A stretch of DNA of 64,000 bases, taken from Polaribacter sp. IC066 (GTDB lineage: Bacteria > Bacteroidota > Bacteroidia > Flavobacteriales > Flavobacteriaceae). Under the pieces are notes generated by a model that was not told where the DNA came from, did not search any database, and saw nothing but the letters and a program-made list of their open reading frames with translations. Below are positions 1 through 8,522 of this stretch, one piece after another (the stretch's first letter is position 1; each line of letters starts with the position of its first letter). A program made the translations under genes and the position numbers. Where the stretch lies: contig NZ_VORR01000013.1 in assembly GCF_007997085.1 (NCBI RefSeq), positions 28,652-92,651 on the forward strand, given 5' to 3'.

Positions 1-700
1 GAACAGAACAATCTCGTTCATATAAATGAACTGTATTTCCAAAATTATCGGCAACAATTTGTATTTCTATATGTTTCGGGTTTTCTACAAACTTTTCTAA
101 AAAAACAGTATCGTCTCCAAAAGCGTTTAAAGCTTCTCTTTTACTTTCATTAAAAGCTTTCTTTAATTCTTCTTCATTTCTAATCACACGCATTCCACGT
201 CCGCCGCCACCAGAAGCTGCTTTTAACATTAACGGATAACCTATGTTTTTTGCTTCTTCTAAAGCAATCTCAATACTTTCTAATGGATTTATATTGCTTT
301 CAATAATCGGAATATCATTTGCAATTGCTACTTTTTTTGCAGTAATTTTATCACCCAAAGATTTTAAAACCGATACTTTTGGGCCCACAAAAACAATGTT
401 ATTTTCTTCACATTTTTGAGCAAAATCTGCATTTTCAGAGAGAAAACCATAACCTGGGTGAATGGCATCTACATCATTCTCTAAGGCTACCTTAATAATA
501 GCGTCAATATTTAAATAAGGTTTTAAAGGTTGATTGTCTTCGCCAATTTGATACGATTCATCAGCTTTATATCTGTGCAAAGAATATCGATCTTCAAAAG
601 TGTAAATTCCGACCGTTTTTATATTAATTTCTGTACAAGCTCTAAATATTCTAATTGCAATTTCGCCTCTATTGGCTACGAGTACCTTTTTAATTTTCAT
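1..700 (-). CDS. pyc: Pyruvate carboxylase, N-terminal part (cut by window edge)
   Basis: The reverse strand reads MKIKKVLVANRGEIAIRIFR from an ATG at 700 down to base 1 with no stop, so only the first 233 residues are present. This is the biotin carboxylase domain of biotin-dependent carboxylases: HPGYGFLSENADFA near residue 73 and the ATP-grasp glycine loop KAASGGGGRGMRVI near residue 160 are visible. The early HRYKADESYQIG and LKPYL segments fit pyruvate carboxylase (pyruvate + HCO3- + ATP to oxaloacetate) better than the acetyl-CoA carboxylase subunit AccC. The biotinyl and carboxyltransferase domains would lie outside the window, so a separate AccC-like subunit cannot be fully excluded. 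A TATCTTTA sequence at 728-735 on the same strand is a possible imperfect -7 promoter element. Confidence 0.85.
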   Translation of the reverse strand, partial: MKIKKVLVANRGEIAIRIFRACTEINIKTVGIYTFEDRYSLHRYKADESYQIGEDNQPLKPYLNIDAIIKVALENDVDAIHPGYGFLSENADFAQKCEENNIVFVGPKVSVLKSLGDKITAKKVAIANDIPIIESNINPLESIEIALEEAKNIGYPLMLKAASGGGGRGMRVIRNEEELKKAFNESKREALNAFGDDTVFLEKFVENPKHIEIQIVADNFGNTVHLYERDCSV

Positions 701-878
701 TTCTTGGATGATTACTATTATATCTCTTAAAGATACAATAGAGAATTCAAGAAATAAAAAAAAATAACGTTTTTCTTAAAAAATATTTAAAAATAAAACA
801 GGTTTTAACCTATTCGTAAAATTAATCTCACAAAAAACTACTTTTATACACATAAAGTGCAATCAGTAGCTAGAATTG

Positions 879-2291
879 TTAGCCTTGTTGCAAACCCAAA
901 GTATGCCCTTTTTTGATCATAAAATCATAAGAAGCTTTGTGTTCATTCGGAATTTCACCATCTAAAATAGCCTCCTTAATTGCTTCTTTTATTTGACCAA
1001 TTTCTCTACAAGGCTTTAAATGAAAAGCTTTCATAATTTCTTCGCCAGTAATTGGTGGTTGAAAATTTCTAACCTTATCACGCGCTTCTACTTCTTTAAT
1101 CTTAAAACGAACTACATCAAAATTTTCATGGTAGCGTTTAAATTTCTTCGGGTTTTTTGTAGTTATATCTGCTTCGCACAGGGTCATTAAAGAATTAATA
1201 TCATCACCAGCATCAAAAACCAAACGTCTTATGGCAGCATCTGTTACCTCTGAAGCCAACACAATTGGTCGTGAACTTAACAAGACCATTTTCTGCACAA
1301 ATTTCATTTTATTATTTAAAGGCATTTTTAACCTTTTAAATAACTTATAAACCATTTTAGACCCAACAAATTCGTGTCCATGAAACGTCCAACCTACTTT
1401 TTTACTAAATTTCTTTGTTGGTGCTTTTCCGATATCATGTAGTAAAGCCGCCCAACGTAACCAAACATCCTCGGTATATTCGGCAATATTATCGACTACT
1501 TCTAGTGTGTGATAAAAATTGTCTTTATGTTTCTGACCTTCCACCTCTTCTACTCCTTTTAAAGCAATAATTTCAGGCAAAATTTGTGGTAATAAACCTG
1601 TTTGTTCTAATAATAAAAACCCTATTGATGGCTTTGTACATGATAAAATTTTATTTAATTCATCTACAATTCGTTCTCTTGTAATAATTTGTAATCGCTC
1701 TGAGTTCCTAGAAATAGCCAAAAGAGAATGCGATTCAATTTCAAAATTTAATTGTGACGCAAAACGGATAGCACGCATCATTCTTAACGGATCGTCAGAA
1801 TAGGTAATATCAGGATTTAAAGGCGTTTTGAGAACCTTATTTTCTAAATCTTCTATGCCGTTAAACGGGTCTAATAATTCGCCAAAACTCTCTTTATTTA
1901 AACTTAACGCCAACGCATTAATCGTAAAATCTCGTCTATTTTGATCGTCTTTTAAAGTACCTTCGGTAACTTCAGGATTTCTACTATCTTCTGTATAAGA
2001 CTCTTTTCTAGCGCCAACAAACTCAATTTCAATGTCTTTATAGCGCAACATTGCCGTTCCGTAGGTTTTAAAAACTTGTACTTTTGGTTTGTTTGGCAGT
2101 AGTTTAGAAACTTTTAAAGCTAATTCTATTCCGCTACCAACCGCAACAACATCGATATCTTTTGCAGTACCTCTTTTTAAGATAAAATCGCGCACAAAAC
2201 CGCCAATTACGTAGCTTTTAACCTGTAATTGTTCTGATGCATCTGATATTATTGTAAAAATCTCTGAAGAAATTGCTTCTTTATAGTCCAT
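879..2291 (-). CDS. cca: CCA tRNA nucleotidyltransferase / poly(A) polymerase family, HD domain
   Basis: A 470-residue class II nucleotidyltransferase. The head domain has the GGFVRD motif at residues 30-35, the catalytic DID at 45-47 and RRDFTINAL at 119-127. The RNA-binding region follows with DPLRMMRAIRFA near 167-178. A C-terminal HD domain carries HT at 261 and LLHDIGK with H285/D286. The family adds or repairs the 3' CCA of tRNAs using CTP and ATP, and the HD part usually has phosphohydrolase activity. The length is normal for a Bacteroidota HD-fused enzyme. It is a single gene with a perfect -7 box 17 bases upstream, divergent from the fucosyltransferase gene. CCA-adding versus poly(A) activity cannot be told apart by eye. 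Confidence 0.9.
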   Translation of the reverse strand: MDYKEAISSEIFTIISDASEQLQVKSYVIGGFVRDFILKRGTAKDIDVVAVGSGIELALKVSKLLPNKPKVQVFKTYGTAMLRYKDIEIEFVGARKESYTEDSRNPEVTEGTLKDDQNRRDFTINALALSLNKESFGELLDPFNGIEDLENKVLKTPLNPDITYSDDPLRMMRAIRFASQLNFEIESHSLLAISRNSERLQIITRERIVDELNKILSCTKPSIGFLLLEQTGLLPQILPEIIALKGVEEVEGQKHKDNFYHTLEVVDNIAEYTEDVWLRWAALLHDIGKAPTKKFSKKVGWTFHGHEFVGSKMVYKLFKRLKMPLNNKMKFVQKMVLLSSRPIVLASEVTDAAIRRLVFDAGDDINSLMTLCEADITTKNPKKFKRYHENFDVVRFKIKEVEARDKVRNFQPPITGEEIMKAFHLKPCREIGQIKEAIKEAILDGEIPNEHKASYDFMIKKGHTLGLQQG

Positions 2292-2307
2292 ATTTTATAA
2301 GAAAACG

Positions 2308-2315
2308 CAAATTTA
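2308..2315 (-). promoter_or_regulatory. Promoter -7 box of the cca gene
   Basis: The reverse strand reads TAAATTTG, a perfect TAnnTTTG Bacteroidota -7 element, 17 bases before the ATG at 2291. No clear -33 TTG was found at the usual spacing. Confidence 0.6.
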
Positions 2316-2341
2316 TTGTTTTCTACTCTTTTAAACAGTGA

Positions 2342-2370
2342 TTGGTAAAAGAAAATTCTAATTACATTTG
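2342..2370 (+). promoter_or_regulatory. Promoter of the fucosyltransferase gene
   Basis: A TTG at 2342-2344 is followed after 18 bases by TACATTTG at 2363-2370, matching the TTG-N18/19-TAnnTTTG sigma-A promoter of Bacteroidota. A second perfect box, TACTTTTG, abuts it at 2371-2378, so two start points are possible. The ATG is at 2419. Confidence 0.65.
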
Positions 2371-2418
2371 TACTTTTGCTTACACAAATAAAGTATCTTT
2401 TTTAAATAATAGCTTTTT

Positions 2419-3222
2419 ATGATTATTGTAAGAATTGTTGGCGGTCTTGGAAATCAAATGTTTCAGTATGCTTATGCAAAAGCTCTGCAACAAAAAGGGT
2501 ACGACGTTAAAATTGATCTTACAAAATTTAAAAATTACAAGTTGCATGGCGGTTACCAATTAAATCAGTTAAAAATTGATTTAGAAACTACGACACCAAT
2601 TGCAAACATTCTATGTAAAATAGGATTCCGGAAATCTGTAAAAGAAAAAAGTTTACTTTTTGATCAAAAATTTTTAGAAGTACCCCAAAGAGAATATATC
2701 AAAGGATACTTTCAAACAGAAAAATATTTTGCATCCATTAGAACTGTTTTATTAAAACAATTTGTTCTAAAAAAAGAGCTCTCAAATACTACTCTTCATT
2801 ATCTAAAAGAAATTACCATTCAAAAAAACGCCTGCTCTTTGCATATCCGAAGAGGCGATTATATTACTGATGAAAAAGCGAATAGTGTGCACGGAATTTG
2901 TGATTTAAAGTATTACAAAGGAGCCATAAAATTGATTCAAGATAAATTTAGAGACAGTCATTTCTTTATTTTTTCTGATGATATTTCTTGGGCTCAAAAA
3001 AACCTTATTGTTAAAAATACAACCTATATAGCACATAATGTAATACCGCACGAAGACATGCATTTAATGAGTTTGTGCAAACATAATATTACGGCAAATA
3101 GCAGTTTCTCTTGGTGGGGCGCTTGGTTAAATCAGCATGAAGATAAAACTGTAATTGCTCCAAAAAAATGGTTTGTTCGTAAAGAAAACGAAGTTGCTTG
3201 TGCTAATTGGATTCAGTTATGA
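2419..3222 (+). CDS. Alpha-1,2-fucosyltransferase (GT11 family)
   Basis: A 267-residue glycosyltransferase. It opens with the GT11 signature GGLGNQMFQYA at residues 8-18. The GDP-fucose-binding motif HIRRGDY lies at 142-148, and the C-terminal motif NSSFSWWGAWLN near residues 227-238 is also typical. GT11 enzymes transfer fucose from GDP-fucose to galactose-type acceptors and in bacteria decorate O-antigen, capsule or exopolysaccharide. There is no signal peptide, so the protein is expected at the cytoplasmic face of the membrane. The length is slightly below the usual 280-300. The stop overlaps the ATG of a truncated GT25 gene (ATGA), showing that the two were once translationally coupled in a glycan cluster. 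The acceptor is unknown. Confidence 0.9.
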   Translation: MIIVRIVGGLGNQMFQYAYAKALQQKGYDVKIDLTKFKNYKLHGGYQLNQLKIDLETTTPIANILCKIGFRKSVKEKSLLFDQKFLEVPQREYIKGYFQTEKYFASIRTVLLKQFVLKKELSNTTLHYLKEITIQKNACSLHIRRGDYITDEKANSVHGICDLKYYKGAIKLIQDKFRDSHFFIFSDDISWAQKNLIVKNTTYIAHNVIPHEDMHLMSLCKHNITANSSFSWWGAWLNQHEDKTVIAPKKWFVRKENEVACANWIQL

Positions 3223-3359
3223 TTACTTACAAAGTTTATTATATAAACCTCGATAAAAGTATTGAGAGACGTGAGTTTATGGAAAAACAATTTAAAGAAT
3301 TGAAGATGCCTAATGCATTAATCTCAACAATGTTTGGTCAAGATTTCGATTCAAAATAA
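3219..3359 (+). pseudogene. Truncated GT25 (LPS) glycosyltransferase remnant
   Basis: An ATG overlapping the fucosyltransferase stop opens a 46-residue frame beginning MITYKVYYINLDKSIERREF. The YYINLDKSIERRE segment is the N-terminal hallmark of glycosyltransferase family 25 (LPS galactosyl/glucosyltransferases), whose members are about 200-260 residues. The frame stops after QDFDSK, and no further GT25 sequence is found in any frame, because the next 40 bases lead straight into the sulfatase gene. This is best read as the 5' stump of a deleted gene. A short functional peptide is possible but unlikely. Confidence 0.7.
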
Positions 3360-3371
3360 TTCTAAAAATAG

Positions 3372-3379
3372 TACCTTTG
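3372..3379 (+). promoter_or_regulatory. Candidate -7 box for the sulfatase gene
   Basis: TACCTTTG is a perfect TAnnTTTG element 17 bases before the ATG at 3397. It supports that ATG as the start, because the longer frame that begins with TTG at 3334 would begin upstream of the promoter. Confidence 0.5.
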
Positions 3380-3396
3380 CAAGCTATATTAAAAAT

Positions 3397-5418
3397 ATGT
3401 TTCAAAAAATCCCGAATTATATAAAATACATTTTTACAAATGTTTTTTTTATATTTATTTTTACTGTTTTTTTTCGAGTAATTTTCTATCTTTTTTTTAC
3501 TCAACTAGACAATAGTTCTTCTCTAGAAATACAAAAAGCTATTTTATTAGGTATTCGTTTTGATTTAAAATTAGCTATTCTTACTTTTTTCCCTTTAACT
3601 ATATTCGTTTTAATTACAAATTATCGTTTTTTTGAACGTGTCATTTATAAAAGAATAGCGACTATTTACCTCGTTATATCCTACTTAATTTTAACGCTGT
3701 TCTATCTTTTCGATTTTGGATATTATGAGTATTTGGGCATCCGTTTAGATGCTTCTTCACTCCGTTTTTTAGGCGATTTAAGAATATCTGCACAAGTTTT
3801 AATTGAAAGTTACCCCGTTTACAAAGGTCTAATCGCAGTAGTCATTTTATGTTTTATCATTTATAAATACGCTGGTTTTGTGTATCAATTTTTTTCTAAA
3901 CCACATCAAAAAATAACTAAAAAACTAAAGGCTGCATTCTTTACTTTAATCATACTTTTGTTCTCTTTTGGCGTTTATAACAGCACAACGCACTACCCTT
4001 TGCGATGGAGTGAAGCTTTTTTCTCTAAAAATAATGCTATAAATCAATTCGCTTTAAACCCTGTTTTATTTTTCTTTGATAGTTTTGCTTTTAGAAGTGA
4101 AGGTGTAGATCTTGAAAAATTTAAAACCTATTATCCAGTAATTGCCAAACATCTAAACTTACCAAAAGACAGCATTAATTTTGAAAAAAAAGTAACTTTT
4201 ACTGCTCCTTATAAAAAGAAGCCCAATGTTGTTTTTGTAATGTTAGAATCTACAGGAACAGCGACAATGAGTTTCTACGGAAATCCATTAAATAGTTCTC
4301 CAAAAATGGATTCGATTCTTAAAGAAAGCTTAAGTTTTTCTAAATTTTATGTTCATAAAGCAGGCACCGCAGGTAGCGTTTTTTCTAGTATTACTGGCTT
4401 GCCAGATATTGAGGATATAAAAACAGCTTCTAGAAACCCTTTGATTATTGATCAACGTATTATTTTTGATCAATTTAAAGGATATGAAAAACTCTATTTT
4501 TTAGGCGGCTCTGCCAATTGGGCAAATATAAGAGGGGTCTTTCAATCCAATATAAAAGGCTTAAAAATCTATGAAGAAGGAAGTTTTGAGGAAGAAAATA
4601 GAGCTGATGTTTGGGGAATTGATGATTACGACTTATTTAAAGAATCTGACAAAAAATTAAAAAAATTGCATAAAAAAGGAAAACCTTTTGTTGCTTACAT
4701 TCAAACAGCAACCAACCATATGCCATTTACAGTGCCTGATAAAAAAGAAAGCTTTACCCCTATTTTAGAAAATGAAATTACAGAAGAAACTTTGCTAAAA
4801 GGAGGTTTTAGATCTTTAGGACAATTAAACGGAATTCGGTATTTAGATTTTAATGTTGCTCGTTTTTTAGAAAGAGCAAAAGAATCTGGTTATTACGACA
4901 ATTCTATTTTTGTGTTTTTTGGGGATCATAGAGGAGGAATGAAAAAACTAAATTTTTTAAAAAATAATGAAGATGATTTAGGAATACAAAGACATCATGT
5001 TCCGTTTTTTATTCATGCACCAAAATTTATAAAACCACAAGAGCTGGATAAATATGCGAAATTGGTAGATATTTTCCCAACAGCTACAAGTTTGGCGAAA
5101 ATAGACTACACAAACTACACTTTAGGAAGAGATTTATTAGATAGCACAGCAGTAAATACTACTGCTTTTTTATACATCACAAGAAAAGGAGAAAAAGCTG
5201 TTGGGGTGTTAAAAGATAGTTTTTATTATGTAAAAACAAACATCTCTAAAAAAGCAGGTTTATACAGTTTACAAACAAATACACTAAAAGACATTAGGCT
5301 CGATAAACCCAATATTACAAAACAAATGGACAGCCTTTTATCGGCATACTATCATTCTACAAAATACTTGTATTTTAATAATAAAAAAATAGCTAAACCT
5401 GTTAAAGATTTAAAGTAA
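3397..5418 (+). CDS. LTA synthase family membrane sulfatase (phospho-group transferase-like)
   Basis: A 673-residue protein. About five hydrophobic helices fill residues 1-210, followed by an extracytoplasmic alkaline-phosphatase-like sulfatase domain. The domain starts at NVVFVMLESTG, contains the nucleophile loop TAGSVFSSITGLP (the Thr/Ser expected to form the phospho-intermediate), and ends its metal site with FFGDHRGG. This architecture is that of LTA synthases and of the phosphoglycerol or phosphoethanolamine transferases that modify periplasmic glucans or lipid A in Gram-negatives. The start at 3397 is preferred over an in-frame TTG 63 bases upstream, which lies inside the GT25 remnant. 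Membership of the glycan cluster suggests an envelope polysaccharide or lipid as acceptor, but the donor and acceptor cannot be read from sequence. Confidence 0.85.
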   Translation: MFQKIPNYIKYIFTNVFFIFIFTVFFRVIFYLFFTQLDNSSSLEIQKAILLGIRFDLKLAILTFFPLTIFVLITNYRFFERVIYKRIATIYLVISYLILTLFYLFDFGYYEYLGIRLDASSLRFLGDLRISAQVLIESYPVYKGLIAVVILCFIIYKYAGFVYQFFSKPHQKITKKLKAAFFTLIILLFSFGVYNSTTHYPLRWSEAFFSKNNAINQFALNPVLFFFDSFAFRSEGVDLEKFKTYYPVIAKHLNLPKDSINFEKKVTFTAPYKKKPNVVFVMLESTGTATMSFYGNPLNSSPKMDSILKESLSFSKFYVHKAGTAGSVFSSITGLPDIEDIKTASRNPLIIDQRIIFDQFKGYEKLYFLGGSANWANIRGVFQSNIKGLKIYEEGSFEEENRADVWGIDDYDLFKESDKKLKKLHKKGKPFVAYIQTATNHMPFTVPDKKESFTPILENEITEETLLKGGFRSLGQLNGIRYLDFNVARFLERAKESGYYDNSIFVFFGDHRGGMKKLNFLKNNEDDLGIQRHHVPFFIHAPKFIKPQELDKYAKLVDIFPTATSLAKIDYTNYTLGRDLLDSTAVNTTAFLYITRKGEKAVGVLKDSFYYVKTNISKKAGLYSLQTNTLKDIRLDKPNITKQMDSLLSAYYHSTKYLYFNNKKIAKPVKDLK

Positions 5419-5549
5419 AGCTCACCCCTTGATAAGAAAATCATAGCACCCTGAATTTTGTCATATTTTGGTTTCATTGTATCTTTATGTAAATGCATAA
5501 TAAAAAGGCAACTTTAAGGAATTAGAGTTCTTTTCAAATAAATCTGGTA

Positions 5550-6551
5550 TTAATTCATTGTTTTATTAAAGTCTGTCTCTAACTTCTTATCTATCCATGT
5601 TAAAATATATGATAATGTCTTCTTATTGGCTAAAACTAGCATCTGAAAACACATAAATTTTTTAGTTTCATCCTTATCAAACAAATATAATTTAAAAACG
5701 ACCTTTAGATAATTGTAAGATTGATAATAACTTAAATTAAAATTACTCTTTAAGATAAAAGTTTTCTTTTTAATCTCTAAAAGATTAGATAACGACATGA
5801 TAAGAAACTGTGTTTTATATCTAAATCTATGTTTTACATTATCGTCTAACGATTTAGAATTTGATTTAAAATACTTTTCAATCGTAGACTTTTTTATAGC
5901 AACTGGGGTATGATCTATTCTTAAATATTTTTTAAGCCCTAATAATTTAGCTGTATTTTGCTGACATAATTTATAACCAGCTTTATTAGTATCTACTTCT
6001 TTAAACATAGATTTAAGCTTTAAAGCAAGTTTTCTGATCGTTTTATCTTCATAAAAAGAATCCCATCGTCCTCTTATAACGGTTAAATCACCCACAAAAA
6101 AATCTTCAATTTTTGTTTCCTTCATTAAAAAAAAATCATCGTTAAAAAACAAGAAATGTTCGTTTAAATTTGGAATCCTAAAAATCATTGTTTCGATGGT
6201 AATAGCATTAAACGTGGGTAAATAATGCTCGTATCCTCTAAAAATAACTTTATGATCGATAATTACCAAATTCACATTAGATTCTTTTGCGATAATCTGA
6301 AGTTTATCAAAATCTTTTGGCTCCTGATTATCTGTCACCAAATAAATATTTCTTATAAACTTTGCATTTTTAATGATAGATATAATTGTAATTTCAATTT
6401 CATTGATTGAATGGTATGCATTAATTGTTTTGTTATTATTCCAATCAACTTTATTTTCTAAATATTTATTTATGTTATTTTGCCAAACAACATCTGTACT
6501 ATCTACCCATGTAATAACAGCATCAACAGGAAAATTTTCATTATTATACAT
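5550..6551 (-). CDS. Stealth-family capsular polysaccharide phosphotransferase
   Basis: A 333-residue protein with Stealth conserved regions. CR1 is DAVITWVDSTD at residues 10-20. CR2 runs from about residue 50 to 150 and includes KNAKFIRNIYLVTDNQ and the acidic FLFFNDDFFL. A CR3-like HTPVAIKKS follows. Stealth proteins are hexose-1-phosphoryltransferases that build phosphodiester-linked capsule or teichoic-acid-like polymers. CR4 is not obvious, as is common in short members. It is transcribed in the same direction as the two GT2 genes but separated from them by 217 bases, so it may have its own promoter. Base composition is even more AT-rich than its neighbours, typical of exchangeable polysaccharide genes. 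The substrate is unknown. Confidence 0.75.
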   Translation of the reverse strand: MYNNENFPVDAVITWVDSTDVVWQNNINKYLENKVDWNNNKTINAYHSINEIEITIISIIKNAKFIRNIYLVTDNQEPKDFDKLQIIAKESNVNLVIIDHKVIFRGYEHYLPTFNAITIETMIFRIPNLNEHFLFFNDDFFLMKETKIEDFFVGDLTVIRGRWDSFYEDKTIRKLALKLKSMFKEVDTNKAGYKLCQQNTAKLLGLKKYLRIDHTPVAIKKSTIEKYFKSNSKSLDDNVKHRFRYKTQFLIMSLSNLLEIKKKTFILKSNFNLSYYQSYNYLKVVFKLYLFDKDETKKFMCFQMLVLANKKTLSYILTWIDKKLETDFNKTMN

Positions 6552-6768
6552 TCAGTTTATTTTTTAAATTAACAACTTTAAATTATATGCATTCTTGAAA
6601 AACTATGGAAAATAATGGAAAATAATTTATTAATAAGAAAAATTAATTAAATACTCAGGGAGTCCAGGAATTATGCTTTTCTTTTTTATTGTAATATAGC
6701 AGAAACTATCTAGATTCTATTTGAAACTACATCAATACCTGCTCTACGCTGCACCTTTTTTTTAAAAA

Positions 6769-7758
6769 TTAATTAGTTTTATTCGGATGCTTCATAGATT
6801 TTCTACTTAACCAAGTTCTATTCTTTATTGCAAAAAGATAATACGTCATAAGCTCAATACATAAATAAAAGTTAAACCTCAATTTAGGCACAAAAAAGAA
6901 GAAAACACCCAGCAAAGCCAAAATTAATTTACTAATTACTGTTGTTAAAACAACTAGAAATTGAAGAATAAAATATTTTAAACCTTTAAAATGATTCTTA
7001 ATGTAAACATGTTTTGAAATTATTAGTTCTGTCTTCGTTATTTTCGCTGTTTTTATATTTAACCTTGATGAGCCTCCATGGTTATGAATAATTTCTGTGT
7101 CTGTTAATAAAACAATTTGAGCTCCTAATTTAGACACCTTTTTCGATAAGTCTACATCTTCATAATACATCCAAAAATCTTCATTCCAGCCATTAACCTT
7201 ATCAAACCAAGTTTTACTTATAAAAACGATTGCTCCTGAAACCCAATCTGGATAAAGAACATTGTTTTTATTAAGTATTTTTGCATTTAATCTCTTTTTA
7301 AATACTGCTCTAAAAGAACCAAAAAGTGTTTCTGAGTCTGGAAAAAAACGAGTATTTTTTTCGTAAGAACCATTAGTGTTTCGCTGATTGCATGACACAA
7401 TACCTACATTTTTATTTCCTTTTGCATAGTTAAATATTTTTAACAAAGCCGTTTCAGAAATAATAGTGTCTGGATTCAAAAAAAGCAAAAAGTCTCCATT
7501 TGAGTTTTTTGCTCCTAAATTACAACCATTTGCAAAACCATTGTTACCAGTATTCTCTATAAAATTTAATTGAGGAAATTTCTTTTTAAAGACTTCAAAT
7601 AGATCATCATGCGAACAATTATCAACAATAATTACTTCTAAAGAAAAATCTTTAGAAACACTTAAGTTTATAGAATCTAAACAGTTTTCAAGATGTTTCC
7701 AACTTTTGTAATTTACTATTACAATTGAAATATCTATTTTTAATTTATCAATAATCAT
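6769..7758 (-). CDS. Glycosyltransferase family 2 (rhamnosyltransferase-like)
   Basis: A 329-residue GT2 enzyme with the GT-A fold. It begins ISIVIVNYKSWKHLENCLDS, then VIIVDNCSHDD with nucleotide-sugar-binding acidic residues, and NTGNNGFANGCNLG. The DxD-type motif is LFLNPDT near residue 95, and MYYEDVDLSKKVSKLG is the ED-x-D acceptor loop. A hydrophobic stretch near residues 270-300 probably anchors it to the inner membrane. The NYKS/NGFANG pattern resembles dTDP-rhamnosyl transferases, though the sugar is not determined. The ATG overlaps the previous gene's stop by four bases (ATGA), so the two glycosyltransferases are translationally coupled. Confidence 0.85.
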   Translation of the reverse strand: MIIDKLKIDISIVIVNYKSWKHLENCLDSINLSVSKDFSLEVIIVDNCSHDDLFEVFKKKFPQLNFIENTGNNGFANGCNLGAKNSNGDFLLFLNPDTIISETALLKIFNYAKGNKNVGIVSCNQRNTNGSYEKNTRFFPDSETLFGSFRAVFKKRLNAKILNKNNVLYPDWVSGAIVFISKTWFDKVNGWNEDFWMYYEDVDLSKKVSKLGAQIVLLTDTEIIHNHGGSSRLNIKTAKITKTELIISKHVYIKNHFKGLKYFILQFLVVLTTVISKLILALLGVFFFFVPKLRFNFYLCIELMTYYLFAIKNRTWLSRKSMKHPNKTN

Positions 7759-8507
7759 TCTTTAATTCTATTATTCAACAACCAAAGTTTTATATACCTT
7801 GTATATACCCCATAAGCTTGAGATTTTGCAAAAACATATCCAGGTAGTCCATCTAAAAAACCAAATCGAATAAAATAATGAATTACAAACCTTGCAGGAG
7901 GTTTTATTAAAATATGAAATAAATTTATTTTTTTCCCTTCTTCGAAATATTGTTTTCCTCTTAATGCCCCGTAATGATTCATTTTAGAAATATAATGGTC
8001 ATAACTCTTGTAAGAATAATGTTCTATCTTGTTTTTTAAAAACCCTAATTTACCTTTAGAAATTATAGTTTCATGCACGACTCCTTTGTATTTGGCCTTT
8101 TTCTTTAAAAATAAACGAACGACCTTATCTCTTTGGCAACCGCCATAATTTATTTGACTTCCACAAAAGAAAAAAGTTCTTCTTACATAAAAGCCAACAC
8201 AACCTTTTGGCTCATTTACAGCTTCTAAAATTTCTTTTTCAACCTCTGGTGTTACTCTTTCATCGGCATCTAAAATATAAATCCAAGAATATTTTGCTTG
8301 CTGAATTGCAAAGTTTTTCTGTGAAGAAAAATCATCAAACTTGCGCTTGATGATTTTTACATTACATTTTTCTGCTATTTCTAACGTTTTATCTGAACTA
8401 AATGAATCAATTACAATTATTTCATCCGCAAAACTGACGGATTCAATGGCTGCTGCAATATGAATTTCTTCATTCAGCGTAGGTATAATTGCGGTAATTT
8501 TAGTCAT
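7755..8507 (-). CDS. Glycosyltransferase family 2 (LPS core WaaE/KdtX-like)
   Basis: A 250-residue GT2 enzyme of the short WaaE/KdtX type. It starts ITAIIPTLNEEIHI, then DEIIVIDSFSSDKT, and has the DxD-like motif WIYILDADERV near residues 77-87. In the C-terminal third RFVIHYFIRFGFLDGLPGYVF is the membrane-associated tail common to this subfamily. Characterised relatives add glucose or similar sugars to the inner LPS core. It lies 15 bases after dapD and overlaps the next GT2 gene by four bases, so all three are probably one transcript. Pairing a lysine-biosynthesis gene with core-sugar transferases looks like read-through convenience rather than shared function. Confidence 0.85.
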   Translation of the reverse strand: MTKITAIIPTLNEEIHIAAAIESVSFADEIIVIDSFSSDKTLEIAEKCNVKIIKRKFDDFSSQKNFAIQQAKYSWIYILDADERVTPEVEKEILEAVNEPKGCVGFYVRRTFFFCGSQINYGGCQRDKVVRLFLKKKAKYKGVVHETIISKGKLGFLKNKIEHYSYKSYDHYISKMNHYGALRGKQYFEEGKKINLFHILIKPPARFVIHYFIRFGFLDGLPGYVFAKSQAYGVYTRYIKLWLLNNRIKE

Positions 8508-8522
8508 AGCTTTTTTTAGCTC

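Noticed and set aside
3334..3396. Longer start (TTG) of the sulfatase gene
   Set aside because: It lies in the GT25 remnant and upstream of the -7 box at 3372; the ATG at 3397 gives the normal membrane-protein N-terminus.
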